DNA from: Mimachlamys varia
Taxonomy: Eukaryota; Mollusca; Bivalvia; Pectinida; Pectinidae
DNA: 64,000 nucleotides
Direction of reading: 5' to 3'
NCBI GenBank assembly: GCA_947623455.1
Contig: OX392529.1
Location: 868,001-932,000, forward strand
The translations under genes were made by a program, and so were the position numbers. Shown here piece after piece: positions 11,216-22,424 of this stretch (the first letter of the stretch is position 1; each line of letters starts with the position of its first letter). The notes beneath the pieces are model-generated. The model was not told the origin of the DNA. It was given only the letters and a program-made list of their open reading frames with translations, and made no database searches.

Positions 11216-12490
11216 ACACCACCAGCCAAATATCATGTCTCTAGGCATTAATTGGATTTATCAGAAGTCGCTCAAAGATTTTAACAGATTTGACCCCTGT
11301 GACCTTTAATATGGGTCAAGGTAATTTTCTTTCTAAAACTTTGTCGGGTTTCATCTGAGGAACGTTTCAGCCAAATATCATGCTTCTAGGGCTTTAAGTA
11401 TTTCAGAAGAAGTTGTTTGAAGGTTTTAACAGATTTAACCCTTGTGACCTTGAATATAGGTCAGGGTCATTTCTTTTCGCAAACTTTGTCATGCTTCATC
11501 CAAGGAAGCTACCAGCCAAATATAATGTCTCTAAGCCTATTGGTTAATCAGAAGAAATCATTTAAATGTTTTAACAGATTTGACTCCTGTGACCTTGAAT
11601 ATAGGTCAAGGTCATTTCTTTTCATAAACTTTCTCAGACTTTATTCATGGAACCTTGCAGCCAAATATCATGTTTCTAGGGCTTTTAGTATTTCAGAAGA
11701 AGTTGTTTGAAGGTTTTAACAGATTAGACCCTTGTGACCTTGAATATTGGTCAATGTCATTTCTTTTCGCAAACTTTGTCATGCTTCATTCAAGGAAGCT
11801 ACCAGCCAAATATAATGTCTCTAGGCTTTTTGGTTAATCAGAATAAGTCTTTTAAATGTTTCAACAGATATGACCCCTGTGGCCTTGAATATATGTCAAG
11901 GTTATTTCTTTTCGCAAACTCTGTTGGGCTAGATCCAAAGAACCCTTCAGCCAAATATCACACTTCTAGGGGTTTTGGTATTTCAGAAGAAGTCATTTGA
12001 AGGTTTTAACAAATTCGACCCCTGTGACCTTGAATATCGGTCAAGGTCATTTCTTTTCGTAAAGTTTCTCAGACTTTATTCAAGGAACCTTTCAGCAACA
12101 TATCATGCTCCTAGGGCTTTTGGTATTTCAGAAGAAGTCATTTGAAGGTTTTAACAGATTTAACCCTTGTGACCTTGAATATAGGTCAGGGTCATTTCTT
12201 TTCGCAAACTTTGTCATGCTTCATCCAAGGAAGCTACCAGCCAAATATAATGTCTCTAAGCCTATTGGTTAATCAGAAGAAATCATTTAAATGTTTTAAC
12301 AGATTTGACCCCTTTGACCTTGAATATTAGTCAAGGTCATTTATTTTCACAAACTTTGTTGGGCTTTATCCATGGAACCTTTCAGCCAAATATCATGCTT
12401 CTAGGGCTTTTGGTTTATTAATAGATGTCATTTAAATGTTATAAAAGATTTGACCCCTGTGACCTTGAATATGGGTCAAGGTGTTCTTTT
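11216..12490 (+). repeat. 145-bp tandem repeat array, about 9 units (copy A)
   Basis: GTGACCTTGAATAT-type cores recur every 143-147 bp (near 11,446, 11,589, 11,735, 11,878, 12,024 and 12,171). Each unit carries TGACCTTGA then TCAAGGTCA as an everted pair with about 7 bp between, then a TTTCGCAAACTTTGT segment and CCAAATATCATG. It forms the first core block of the family ii composite element. Open frames crossing it are repeat by-products. Confidence 0.92.
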
Positions 12491-13045
12491 CGCAAACTTT
12501 ATTCGGCTTCTAAGGTCTATACACCTGACGGTTTTTCAGAATAACTCTTCTTCCCCATTTGAGCCCCACCCATCTGGCCCCTTGGGGGTCAGAGTAACCA
12601 TCTATGCAAAATCTGTTCCCCTTCCCCAAAGGATGTTTCTGACTAAATTTGGGCCAAATCCATTCATAACTTTATGACAAGAAGAGAATTAAAGGAATTA
12701 CCTCTATTTCCCCTATTGGGCCCCGCCCCTCTGGCCCCTTGGGGGTCAGAGTCACCATTTATGCAAAATCTGTTTCCCTTCTGTGAAGAATGTTTCTGAC
12801 CAAATTTGGTTCAATTCAATTAATTACTTTTTGACAAGTAGCGACTGAAATGAATTACCTCTATTTCCCCTATTGGGCCCCATCTTTCGGGCCCCTTAGG
12901 GGTCTGAGTCACCATTTATACAAAATCTGTTCCCATTCCCCCAAGGATGTTTCTGACAAAATTTGGTCAAAATCCAATCAGTTCTTTTTGACAAGAAGAG
13001 ATTTTAAGGAATCACCTCTTGTATATCCCCTGAAATAAGTATGCA
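12491..13045 (+). repeat. 150-bp tandem repeat, about 3.5 units (copy A)
   Basis: The unit carries CCCTATTGGGCCCCGCCCCT, CCTTGGGGGTCAGAGT, a CAAAATCTGTTCCC segment and GGATGTTTCTGACCAAATTT. It follows the 145-bp array, as it does at 21.7-22.1 kb. The closing hairpin of the element is missing here; the unit runs into about 130 bp of plain sequence before the next element. Confidence 0.88.
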
Positions 13046-13182
13046 TTGTGATATCATAGGCTCTTATTATCTGACCAATTACTGAACACACTGGCTATTA
13101 TCTACATGTATATACAGCACAAGGAGTGACCATAAGTAAATTATATACACAGGAGTTGGTGCGGGCACTGGAGTATAATTAA

Positions 13183-13916
13183 AACATAATCTTACATAAT
13201 AATAATAATTAGCTCGTGTTTGGATCAATTTCTAAATGAAATACATTTTCTGAAGGCAAATGTTATTCTAAGAAGGAAAATCAAGGTCTCAGTTGTGTCA
13301 ATTAACTGGAAAGTACCTTAAAACGGCATTATTTGCTAAATTTGGTGCTTGTCTGCTCAATTTCGCCGCCGCCATTCGACTAATTGTAGAAATCTCATGA
13401 AAAAATTTCAATATTTGTTTTAACCTTAACAGTTTAGATTATCAAACAATAACATATTTATGTAATATCAAGATTTATTACTAAGCACATCAGTACCATA
13501 ATTATATTTTTATTATCGTTTTCTATGTTAAAAAAACATTTCTTATGTTTTCTTGCGAATCGGCACGGAACCGGGAGCAGGATAGTAGTCACATGATTCG
13601 AAAAAAAATCACGTGATTTCTCGTATAAAAATAGAACGGGAAGCGCAAATGTCAGGTAGCCGCGATAAACAATTTTGGCTGACAAAAACAGAGTCACAAG
13701 CTAAGACTAGACAAGAAAGAAGCTGAAAGAGGCTATTGAAAGATCGGAAAAAGATGCATCTGACAAACAAAAAGAAATACGACACTATCAATGAAGACGA
13801 AGAGCATGGTTGGACGAAGTGTGGTTGAGTTGACAGTGCTTTCGAAAAACAAAAACGTACAGCTGATACTTGTACGAAAATACTTTCTTCATTCACGTAC
13901 ACTGTAAGATTATGTT
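13183..13916. mobile_element. 746-bp-type inverted-end element, copy 2
   Basis: It has the same AACATAATCTTACA / TGTAAGATTATGTT ends as the copy at 3,935. It sits head-to-tail with copy 3; starts are 750 bp apart. Confidence 0.75.
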
Positions 13917-13932
13917 CGGTAAAGCTTGTTAA

Positions 13933-14678
13933 AACATAATCTTACATAATAATAATAATTAGCTCGTGTTTGGACCAATTTCCAAATGAAATACGTTTTC
14001 TGAAGTCAAATGTTATTCTAAGAAGAAAAATCAAGGTCTCAGTTGTGTCAATTAACCGGAAAGTACCTTAAAACGGCATTTTCCGCTAAATTTGGTGTTC
14101 GTCTGCTCAATTTCGCCGCCGCCATTCGACTAATTATAGGAATATCAACATGGTACGACATGAAATATTTTCTATAATCTTTTTAACCTTAACAGTTTAG
14201 ATTATCAAACAATAACATATTTATGTAATATCAAGATTTATTACTAAGCACATCAGTACCATAATTATATTTTTATTATCGTTTTCTATGTTAAAAAAAC
14301 ATTTCTTATGTTTTCTTGCGAATCGGCACGGAACCGGGAGCAGGATAGTGGTCACATGATTCGAAAAAAAATCACGTGATTTCTCGTATAAAAATAGAAC
14401 GGGAAGCGCAAATGTCAGGTAGCCGCGATAAACAATATTGGCTGACGAAAACAGAGTCACAAGCTAAGACTAGACAAGAAAGAAGCTGAAAGAGACTATT
14501 GAAAGATCGGAACAGATGCATCTGACAAACAAAAAGAAATACGACACTATCAATGAAGACGGAGAGCATGGTTGGACGAAGTGTGGTTGAGTTGACAGTG
14601 CTTTCGAAAAACAAAAACGTACAGCTGATACTTGTACGAAAATACTTTCTTCATTCACGTACACTGTAAGATTATGTT
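13933..14678. mobile_element. 746-bp inverted-end element, copy 3
   Basis: Closer in sequence to the copy at 3,935-4,680 than copy 2 is, for example in the ATATCAACATGGTACGACAT segment that copy 2 lacks. So copy 3 is the positional partner in the 9.9-kb duplication and copy 2 is the extra one. Confidence 0.8.
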
Positions 14679-15241
14679 CGGTAAAGCTTGTAATAATCTT
14701 ACATAATAATAAACTGTATTTATTGATGATAAAAGACCTGTTTAGCAAAGCTAAAAGGATTAGTTAAAACAATAATCATTACAGTTAAGATAGCCAAAAT
14801 ATTTGTGTGGCATGCTAATCTACCATAATTAAGTTAAATACGTCATTTAAAGGATCATTTACACAATATCATTTAAAATATCACAGAAATAAAGATAAAA
14901 TATGGTACTCAGCATTATTATCACAGCATAAGTATACAATTAAGTTAAATTAATATCATTTCAATTATTTAAATTACTACAGTTATAATGAGACTTAAGT
15001 ATTCAATATACAATTAAAGGGTCATTTACACAATTTAATTAAAATTATCACAGAAGCAAAGATTCACTATTCCAAGCTTAACCAATTAGGTGTTCAGTAA
15101 AAGACCAGATTTCTAATTTATATATATGCTAATGTAGCAAAAAATAAAAATTGACAGTATATACGCTAATATAGCATAAATAAAACAGAAAGTAATATTT
15201 AAGAGGTTTCCTTGATAAAAATAAAAATATTTAAACTGCAT

Positions 15242-16426
15242 TCATACTGTTTCCAGACATTTTTTAAACATTGGAAGGGAGGATGCAAGTCTAACTTCAT
15301 CTGGTAGGTTGTTCCAAATTTGGCTCCCTTCTACTACAAACTGCTTTGAATAAAAAGTAGTGCAGTGTCTTGGAACTTGTATAAACTTTTGAGAAGCAGA
15401 TCGTGTATGACTGTTGTTCGAGAACTCAAATTGACTTGCCAGGTATTCAGGTACAAGATAATTGACACATTTATACATCATTACACCTCTTTTAAATTTC
15501 AAATAGTCACTGATTGGTACCCATCTCAATAGAGTAAATATTTCCGCAGATGGGGTGTGACATGGAGCATCTAATAGCAATCGAGCAGCTTGTTTCCGTG
15601 CTTTTGACAATTTCTGTGTTAGATTAAGAGAGCATCCACTCCATACTGTACAACAATACACAAAGTGTAGAAAAATACAAGAGTGAATTTTTTTTAATTT
15701 GGCTGGAAGTGGCAAATATTGACGTATACGTCGGAGTAGACCCAAACCACAGTTTATTTTAGAGACAACAGTTCTGATATGATCTGTCCAAGATAAGTTA
15801 GGGTCAATTTTGACACCCAGTAGCTTCTCGGAAGTAACTTGTTCAATAATTTCCAGATCTAATGTAAGATCATTGGTTCTACTCAGTTTCTGTTTTGAGC
15901 CAATAACCATACATTTGGTTTTACTTGTATTTTGTAACATTTTATTTCCATTACACCACTCTTGGACTTTGATAAGGTCTAACTGCAACTTTTCTTGAAT
16001 AACAGGAATAGTTGAGCCAGATGAACTTAAAGTTGAGTCGTCGGCATACATATCAGTGGAAGACTGAAGTTTAAGTGGAAGATCATTTATGAAAATGAGA
16101 AACATGAGGGGACCCAATATTGACCCCTGAGGTACACCATGTGTAATAGGCTTACTGCTAGAGATTTTTCCAGATACAGCAACTTTTTGAAATCGATCCG
16201 AAATGTAGGAATTAAAGCAACTCAAAGATGTACAATCACATTGATGTAAAGCTTACTTTCGATTAAGGACTTCATGATTGACCATATCAAATGCTTTTCT
16301 GAAATCTATAAATACCACAGCATTGATATTTCCTTTGTCAATTTCTTTTGCCCAATTATTCACAATGCTGAGAAGGGTAGTTTCACAAGAGTGATTTTTA
16401 CGAAATCCAGATTGTGAGGCAACTAA
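15242..16426 (-). pseudogene. Reverse transcriptase, C-terminal two-thirds (LINE copy B)
   Basis: The open part (15,242-16,225, 327 codons) carries GVPQGSILGPLMFLIFINDLP-type sequence, the catalytic YADD and the thumb region, and ends SLPMFKKCLETV. Upstream (16,253-16,426) the frame with SGFRKNHSCETT and FIDFRKAFD is joined through two frameshifts near 16,226-16,275: one shared with copy A, and one extra base in CATGAAGTCC that is specific to B. Unlike copy A it keeps PQG and has no nonsense codon in the C-terminal part, so it is the better guide to the family. It is an APE-type non-LTR RT; the clade (CR1/L2/Jockey-like) is inferred. Confidence 0.87.
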
Positions 16427-16780
16427 CAAGAGGCCCATGGGCCTTAACGGTCACCTGATGTTTGACATGAAAGAGAAATATGGGAATGTTGAGATGAATA
16501 TTTATAACAATACATTATAGCATATCTGGGAGTGGAAAAAATGAATTTTTGAAATTATGTCAATTTGATCCTTTTAGGCCCCACCCCTCAGGCACCTGGG
16601 GTGGGGGTCAGTCAGTGTCAATATGTGCGTACTACTCAAAAGTCATGTCATATTGATAAATTCAACCAAATTTGCATCATTTCTTATGGCAATTAAACAA
16701 ATAATGCAAAAAAATGTTTTTTTTCTGCCAATATACTATAGTAAGCTTAACCCCCTCCACAGGGGGAGATGCAAGACCCC
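16427..16780 (+). mobile_element. Truncated family i element flanked by 39-bp direct repeats
   Basis: It starts CAAGAGGCCCATGGGCC and stops inside the internal unit at GACCCC. It is bounded by two identical 39-bp LINE segments (16,388-16,426 and 16,781-16,819), which begin AGAGTGATTTTTACG. The second segment continues in frame into the RT N-terminal half. The left junction is identical to that in copy A. Confidence 0.8.
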
Positions 16781-16827
16781 AGAGTGATTTTTACGAAATC
16801 CAGATTGTGAGGCAACTAATAAATTAT

Positions 16828-17770
16828 TGTAACATAGTCGGATTTCAGGGGGATCTTGGCCAAGCAGTAACAAACTCAACCTCAGGTTTCAGCAGACAAG
16901 TGTTTATTCATGTGTTTTCTACGCTATAGCCTCTTCGATTAAAAATTTCCCTACAACAACAATTAACAAAAAGTTAGACTTATCGAACACGCCTATTCGT
17001 TAACACCATTCACACATACATATCGAACAGGTGCGCGAAATTTAAAATACATGGACATAGAGTTTATCATTAAAATATCATTCATCTGTTCAAATTACAA
17101 CATTTGAACATTAATCAATAGAAACATTTAAACAGATATAGAGACGTATTTAAATATATCTCCCAAGTATAAATTACCATTTCACATTATCTTATTTCAA
17201 TTAGTACCGAAAAATAAAACCTTAGCTATAACTATAACTCTTAATTAACTACTTACTTGGCATGTGGTGCCCAGGACGTATAAATTACAATTCTTTCTCC
17301 AATTTAAATCATTCTGCAGTTATGACATATATGTATATATAGATGTAGAGGTAAGGATGTCTTCCCTCTTCCCTGGTCAAAACCAATATAACTAATCTGG
17401 CGGTAAAACAGATAAAGGAAAGAAAAGAAAATGCATCGCGCATGTCAAGAACTGTCCGTCAGTGGTCAAACAAGTTTATTCTTACATACGTCACACATAC
17501 TCACTCTCCGGACATTCCCGAACTGCACATACACCTAGAGTTACATAAGTACAGTACAAATCACAACATGGGATACTCCCGACAGAGACGTAACACAACG
17601 AGTAACGAGTACACGGCAACACCACCAGTTACACCAACCACAGCATGGGATATTCCCAACGTAGACATGACACAACGAGTACATGTAATAAGGCAAATAC
17701 AATCTTATAAACGTATAAAACTAAAAGTATCACATTATATAATATACATACAATTTAACAGGGTGCCACA
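16828..17770. mobile_element. Solo LTR, 943 bp, with TTAT target duplication
   Basis: The segment begins TGTAACA and ends TGCCACA (TG..CA ends, short imperfect inverted repeat). TTAT flanks both sides (16,824-16,827 and 17,771-17,774). Removing it and one TTAT joins the RT halves, apart from one extra base in an adjacent run of eight A's (about 17,783-17,790). There is no internal region, gag or pol, so it is a solo LTR left by recombination. The superfamily is not determinable; a 4-bp duplication fits some Gypsy and BEL members. Plus-strand AATAAA at about 17,210 hints at plus orientation. Confidence 0.75.
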
Positions 17771-17774
17771 TTAT

Positions 17775-18300
17775 GTTGATTTAAAAAAAACATAAAAACT
17801 ATTATGTACGTGTCTTTCTAGAACTTTAGACATGATTAGTACACGTAAGACTGAAATCGGTCTGTAATTTGAGATATCTGACATTGATCCGCCTTGGTGC
17901 TGTGGTATTACTTTTGAACTTTTCCACTGACTAGGAAAATTGCCAGATGTTAAACTCAAATTTAATATATATGTCAAGGAAAAAGAAATATGGGAACTAG
18001 CTGTTTTTAATAGCTTACAACTAACATCATCCAGGCCCATAGCTTTATGAGTGTCTAGAGACTTCCGTGAATTTTTCTGTGACTCTAGGAATGGAAAATA
18101 CACAGTTTTCAGAGATATTGACTGAATAAAATTACGCAATAAATCAAATGAACCAGAAACATTCTTCAATGTTGTACATAAATTACTAGCAATACATGTA
18201 GTTGAAAAATAAGTATTAAAAGTTTCGGCAATATCCAGCTTGTCAAATACAGAATTGCTGTCTAATTCAACCATACTAGAAGAAGTAGACTGATTTAATG
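17775..18300 (-). pseudogene. RT N-terminal part (LINE copy B)
   Basis: From about 18,274 down, the frame begins MVELDSNSVFDKLDIAETFN and holds the RT finger motifs: KAMGLDDVSCKLLK, FPSQWKSSKVIPQ and DISNYRPISVL. It ends at the LTR insertion point. This is the region missing from copy A. A base gained in the A-run near 17,783 shifts the frame just before the LTR. No endonuclease precedes it, so the copy was 5'-truncated at insertion. Confidence 0.8.
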
Positions 18301-18547
18301 ACTGTACTTAATGGCATAATTGTTTGATAGTGTTCATATAGAAAACTCATATAGAAAAGTTAGTAACCTGGCACTACAGGCATAATCTAACCCTGTTGTT
18401 AAATAAGCAAGCCCAAGTGAAGTAACCCGTAAATAACAGAATCTCACTACATAAAAATATTGTAACACGTACTATATTATAAACTATAATAACCATTAAA
18501 TTACCTCCCACATTCTATCACTTTCCTAGTTCACTACATCTGATAAA

Positions 18548-19370
18548 CAAGAGGCCCAAGGGCCTTAGCAGTCACCTGAGTAATGTTATAAGTACGGTAG
18601 CTCAATTTTAATGATAAAATCAACATACAAGAGGCCCAAGGACAAAATATACCTATAAGTTTTATTTCCCTATATAAGCTATAGTAAATTCTATCCCTCT
18701 CCAGGGGAAACGGAGAGCCTGGGGGTTCTGAAATTTACAAATTAAACAAAGTTCCTGATGATCTTTCTATTCATGTAGAGAAAAAGGCTGTAACACCTCT
18801 GAGTCTAAAAAAGAAGATTTTTGAAATTTAGGATAATTTTCCCTGTGGGGCCCCGCCCTGGCCCCCGGGGTCGGAGCAGGAATCCAAATTTTACAGATTG
18901 ATTCTATCTTTCTCCAAGGATGATTGTTACAAAGTAGGAATAATTTCCTATTTAAAATGGACAAAATATACCCAAAAGTGTTATTTCCTTATATAAACTA
19001 TAGTATACATACTTTACTCCCTCCCCGAGGGGGAACAGAGAGCCGGGGCGTACTGAAATTCACAAATTAAACAAAGACCCTGATAACCTTTCTATTAAAG
19101 TAGAGAAAGAGGTTGTTGTACCTCTTGATTCTGGAGAAGAAGATTTTTGAAATTTAGGATAATTTCCCCTTTGGGGCCCCGTCCTAGCCCCTAGGGTATC
19201 TGTATCCTCATCAACTAAGGATAATTTTGGCCAAGTTTGAAAAGATTCCACCCACTGGTTCTGGAGAAGAAGTAGAAAATGTAAAAAGTTTATGCGCGCC
19301 TGACGACGCACAACGCCGAATGGAAAGTGATTGGAAGAGGTCACTTGAGACTTTGTCTCTGGTGACCTAA
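18548..19370 (+). mobile_element. Family i short element, copy B, with intact 3' hairpin
   Basis: It starts CAAGAGGCCCAAGGGCC and then GTCACCTGAG. It ends with two inverted 13-nt arms around TTT (19,339-19,367) followed by CTAAAAA. The 3' right arm is the inverse of the 5' GTCACCTGAG segment. Compared with the 8,575 copy, part of the second internal unit around 19,197 is deleted. Confidence 0.78.
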
Positions 19371-19676
19371 AAAAGACCGACCAGCAGCCTCTTATGTTAT
19401 ATGAGTAGCTGAAGGGGTAAAAATTGTGAACCTTTTAGGATGTATTGGAAAATAGTTTAACCACATGTAATATGTAATTATATCCAATCAAATAACACTG
19501 TAAACATTATTAAAGAAAAAAATTTATAGCGCTTTTTTTATATAAATCGTTTTGGATCTTCCTTAACTTTCATTCAGGTGCAGTTCAAAGTGCAAAAAGT
19601 AATGATGAAATTTAAGAGTGTGAAAGATGAGACTGAAAATATGTGAATGAGTGGTACAAAAGGATTAATGGTGAAG

Positions 19677-19980
19677 TTTGTGTATTTGTTTGTTTATTGT
19701 TAAATTTGTGTATTGGTTTGTTTATTGTTAAATTTGTGTATATGTTTGTTTATTGTTAAATTTGTGTATTTGTTTGTTTATTGTTAAATTTGTGTATTGG
19801 TTTGCTTATTGTTAAATTTGTGTATTGGTTTGTTTATTGTTAAATTTGTGTATTGGTTTGTTTATTGTTAAATTTGTGTATATGTTTGTTTATTGTTAAA
19901 TTTGTGTATTGGTTTGTTTATTGTTAAATTTGTGTATTGGTTTGTTTATTGTTAAATTTGTGTATCTGTTTTTTTATTGT
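19677..19980. repeat. 28-bp minisatellite, about 10-11 copies
   Basis: Same unit as 10,612-10,800. Variant positions (GTATTG, GTATAT, GTATTT) are intermixed, which suggests internal duplication of short blocks. Confidence 0.92.
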
Positions 19981-20180
19981 TAAGTCTTTCATTCAAGTTG
20001 AAATTGTTAGCGATTTTATATCATATAGTAAATGATATGTAGAACATGAAAAATGCGTTTTTGTTTTCACTTTTTCATTTCACCAGATCTAAAGAAAGAG
20101 AGTGTTTAATTACTATACCCCCTGCACATTTTAAACAAGTCTGTCTCCAATGCTTAAGTTTTTGATGCAGTTATTTATAA

Positions 20181-20402
20181 TTGGTTATGTACCTGAAACA
20201 TGTAAGGAAGAATATGACTTTTCCTGAAATTGTTTTGATGTTTTGGATCAATCTGAACCCGAAATCCCCTACAACTGTCGTTTTGAACATTGGAATGACT
20301 ACAGGGACATCAATACATCTTTTAAATGAAGAACACCCTTCTTTGACCACAAAATCTCGCAAGAAAGATATACGTCTCACTCCACTAGGTGATTGGCAAT
20401 AA
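20181..20402 (+). CDS. Possible small ORF or exon, 73 codons, unknown
   Basis: Reads MVMYLKHVRKNMTF.. and ends RLTPLGDWQ. The frame is shared with copy A (about 11,008-11,165), which has lost 57 bp, exactly 19 codons, so both stay open to the same stop. That is weak support for coding. No domain was recognised; it may be part of a transposase or a decayed exon. Confidence 0.25.
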   Translation: MVMYLKHVRKNMTFPEIVLMFWINLNPKSPTTVVLNIGMTTGTSIHLLNEEHPSLTTKSRKKDIRLTPLGDWQ

Positions 20403-20454
20403 TCAACACAACGCAAATATTATACATTTACAGTGGACCCACGATAATCCGGAC

Positions 20455-21730
20455 ACCACCAGCCAAATATCATGTCTCTAGGCATTAATTGGATTTATCA
20501 GAAGTCGCTCAAAGATTTTAACAGATTTGACCCCTGTGACCTTTAATATGGGTCAAGGTAATTTTCTTTCTAAAACTTTGTCGGGTTTCATTTGAGGAAC
20601 GTTTCAGCCAAATATCATGCTTCTAGGGCTTTTAGTATTTCAGAAGAAGTCATTTGAAGGTTTTAACAGATTTAACCCTTGTGACCTTGAATATAGGTCA
20701 GGGTCATTTCTTTTCGCAAACTTTGTAATGCTTCATCCAAGGAAGCTACCAGCCAAATATAATGTCTCTAAGCCTATTGGTTAATCAGAAGAAATCATTT
20801 AAATGTTTTAACAGATTTGACTCCTGTGACCTTGAATATAGGTCAAGGTCATTTCTTTTCATAAACTTTCTCAGACTTTATTCATGGAACCTTACAGCCA
20901 AATATCATGTTTCTAGGGCTTTTAGTATTTCAGAAGAAGTTGTTTGAAGGTTTTAACAGATTAGACCCTTGTGACCTTGAATATTGGTCAATGTCATTTC
21001 TTTTCGCAAACTTTGTCATGCTTCATTCAAGGAAGCTACCAGCCAAATATAATGTCTCTCGGCCTTTTGGTTAATCAGAATAAGTCTTTTAAATGTTTCA
21101 ACAGATATGACCCCTGTGACCTTGAATATATGTCAAGGTTATTTCTTTTCGCAAACTCTGTTGGGCTAGATCCAAAGAACCCTTCAGCCAAATATCACAC
21201 TTCTAGGGGTTTTGGTATTTCAGAAGAAGTCATTTGAAGGTTTTAACAAATTCGACCCCTGTGACCTTGAATATCGGTCAAGGTCATTTCTTTTCGTAAA
21301 GTTTCTCAGACTTTATTCAAGGAACCTTTCAGCCAAATATCATGCTCCTAGGGCTTTTGGTATTTCAGAAGAATTCGTTTGAATGTTTAAACAAATTTGA
21401 CCCTTGTGACCTTGAATATAGGTCAATGTCATTTCTTTTCGCAAACTTTGTTTGGCTTCATCCAAGGAAGCTACCAGCTAAATATAATGTCTCTAGGCCT
21501 TTTGGTTAATCATAAGAACTTGTTTAAATGTTTTAACAAATTTGACCCCTTTGATCTTGAATATTAGTCAAGGTCATTTATTTTCACAAACTGTGTTGGG
21601 CTTTATCCATGGAACCTTTCAGCCAAATATCATGCTTCTAGGGCTTTTGGTTTATTAATAGATGTCATTTAAATGTTATAAAAGATTTGACCCCTGTGAC
21701 CTTGAATATGGGTCAAGGTGTTCTTTTCGC
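20455..21730 (+). repeat. 145-bp tandem repeat array, about 9 units (copy B)
   Basis: Partner of 11,216-12,490, with the same order of unit variants. Each unit again carries the TGACCTTGA / TCAAGGTCA everted pair, with some copies decayed (GATCTTGA at about 21,552). Confidence 0.9.
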
Positions 21731-22164
21731 AAACTTTATTCGGCTTCTAAGGTCTATACACCTGACGGTTTTTCAGAATAACTCTTCTTCCCCATTTGAG
21801 CCCCACCCATCTGGCCCCTTGGGGGTCAGAATCACCATTTATGCAAAATCGGTTCCCCTTCCCCAAAGGATGTTTCTGACCAAATTTGGGCCAAATCCAT
21901 TCATAACTTTAAGACTAGAAAAAAGATTTAAAGGAATTACCTCTATTTCCCCTATTGGGCCCCGCTCTTCTGGTCCCTTGGGGGTCAGGGTCACCATTTA
22001 TGCAAAATCTATTCCCCTTCCCCCAAGGATGTTTCTGACTAAATTTGGTTAAAATCCAATCAGGACTTTTTGACAAGTAGCAATTTAAAGCAAATGTTGA
22101 CAGACGACGGACGGACGTTTCGCCGTGGCATAAGCTCACCAGACCTTTGGTCCAGGTGGGCTAA
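21731..22164 (+). mobile_element. 150-bp units and 3' hairpin end of a family ii element
   Basis: Two 150-bp units are followed by GACAGACGACGGACGG, GGCATAAGCTCACCAG and a terminal hairpin (ACC, TTT, GGT at its tip; arms 22,135-22,160), then CTAAAAA. The same end is seen at 34,105-34,172. This gives the family ii element its 3' boundary. Confidence 0.75.
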
Positions 22165-22424
22165 AAACTACCAAAGCTATCCGATAATTATCAAACCTGT
22201 GTTCATTTTTTTTTTATTCATTTTAAGCTTGAATGTAATAAACAATACATATAATTACATTTGCAGGCACTGCACTACAACAGTGGATATTGGACAAGTT
22301 AGGCTTTCACAGAGAATGGACAAAATCATTTTACATAAAGTTTATCATTAAATCAAGGTTTTTCTTAATTGAGTTGCATCATATATATATTTACTTAACA
22401 TGGTCAATTCCTTCAGATTTTTTT

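Larger units (their letters stand above)
2900..13045. repeat. Tandem duplication copy A (~9.9-kb unit)
   Basis: Matches 13,090-22,100 in order: AGCACAAGGAGTGACCATA start, inverted-end element, LINE, family i elements, 28-bp minisatellite, 145-bp and 150-bp arrays. Offsets stay near 9,920-10,000 until insertions intervene. Copy-specific insertions: 2,935-3,930, 9,493-10,076 and 10,110-10,494. Confidence 0.9.
14700..18340 (-). mobile_element. LINE copy B (first LINE family) with two nested insertions
   Basis: This is the sister of LINE copy A. Reading the minus strand from 18,340 downward: RT N-terminal part, solo LTR (17,770-16,828), 39-bp duplicated RT segment, family i fragment (16,780-16,427), RT C-terminal part to the stop at 15,242, and a 3' UTR to about 14,700. 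Confidence 0.8.
13090..22100. repeat. Tandem duplication copy B (~9-kb unit)
   Basis: Partner of copy A. Copy-specific: an extra 746-bp-type element (13,183-13,916) and a solo LTR (16,828-17,770). It retains about 1.3 kb of LINE that is missing from A. Confidence 0.9.

Noticed and set aside
11417..12677. Chain of overlapping 60-100-codon plus-strand frames
   Set aside because: All are the same 145-bp or 150-bp repeat read in shifting frames.
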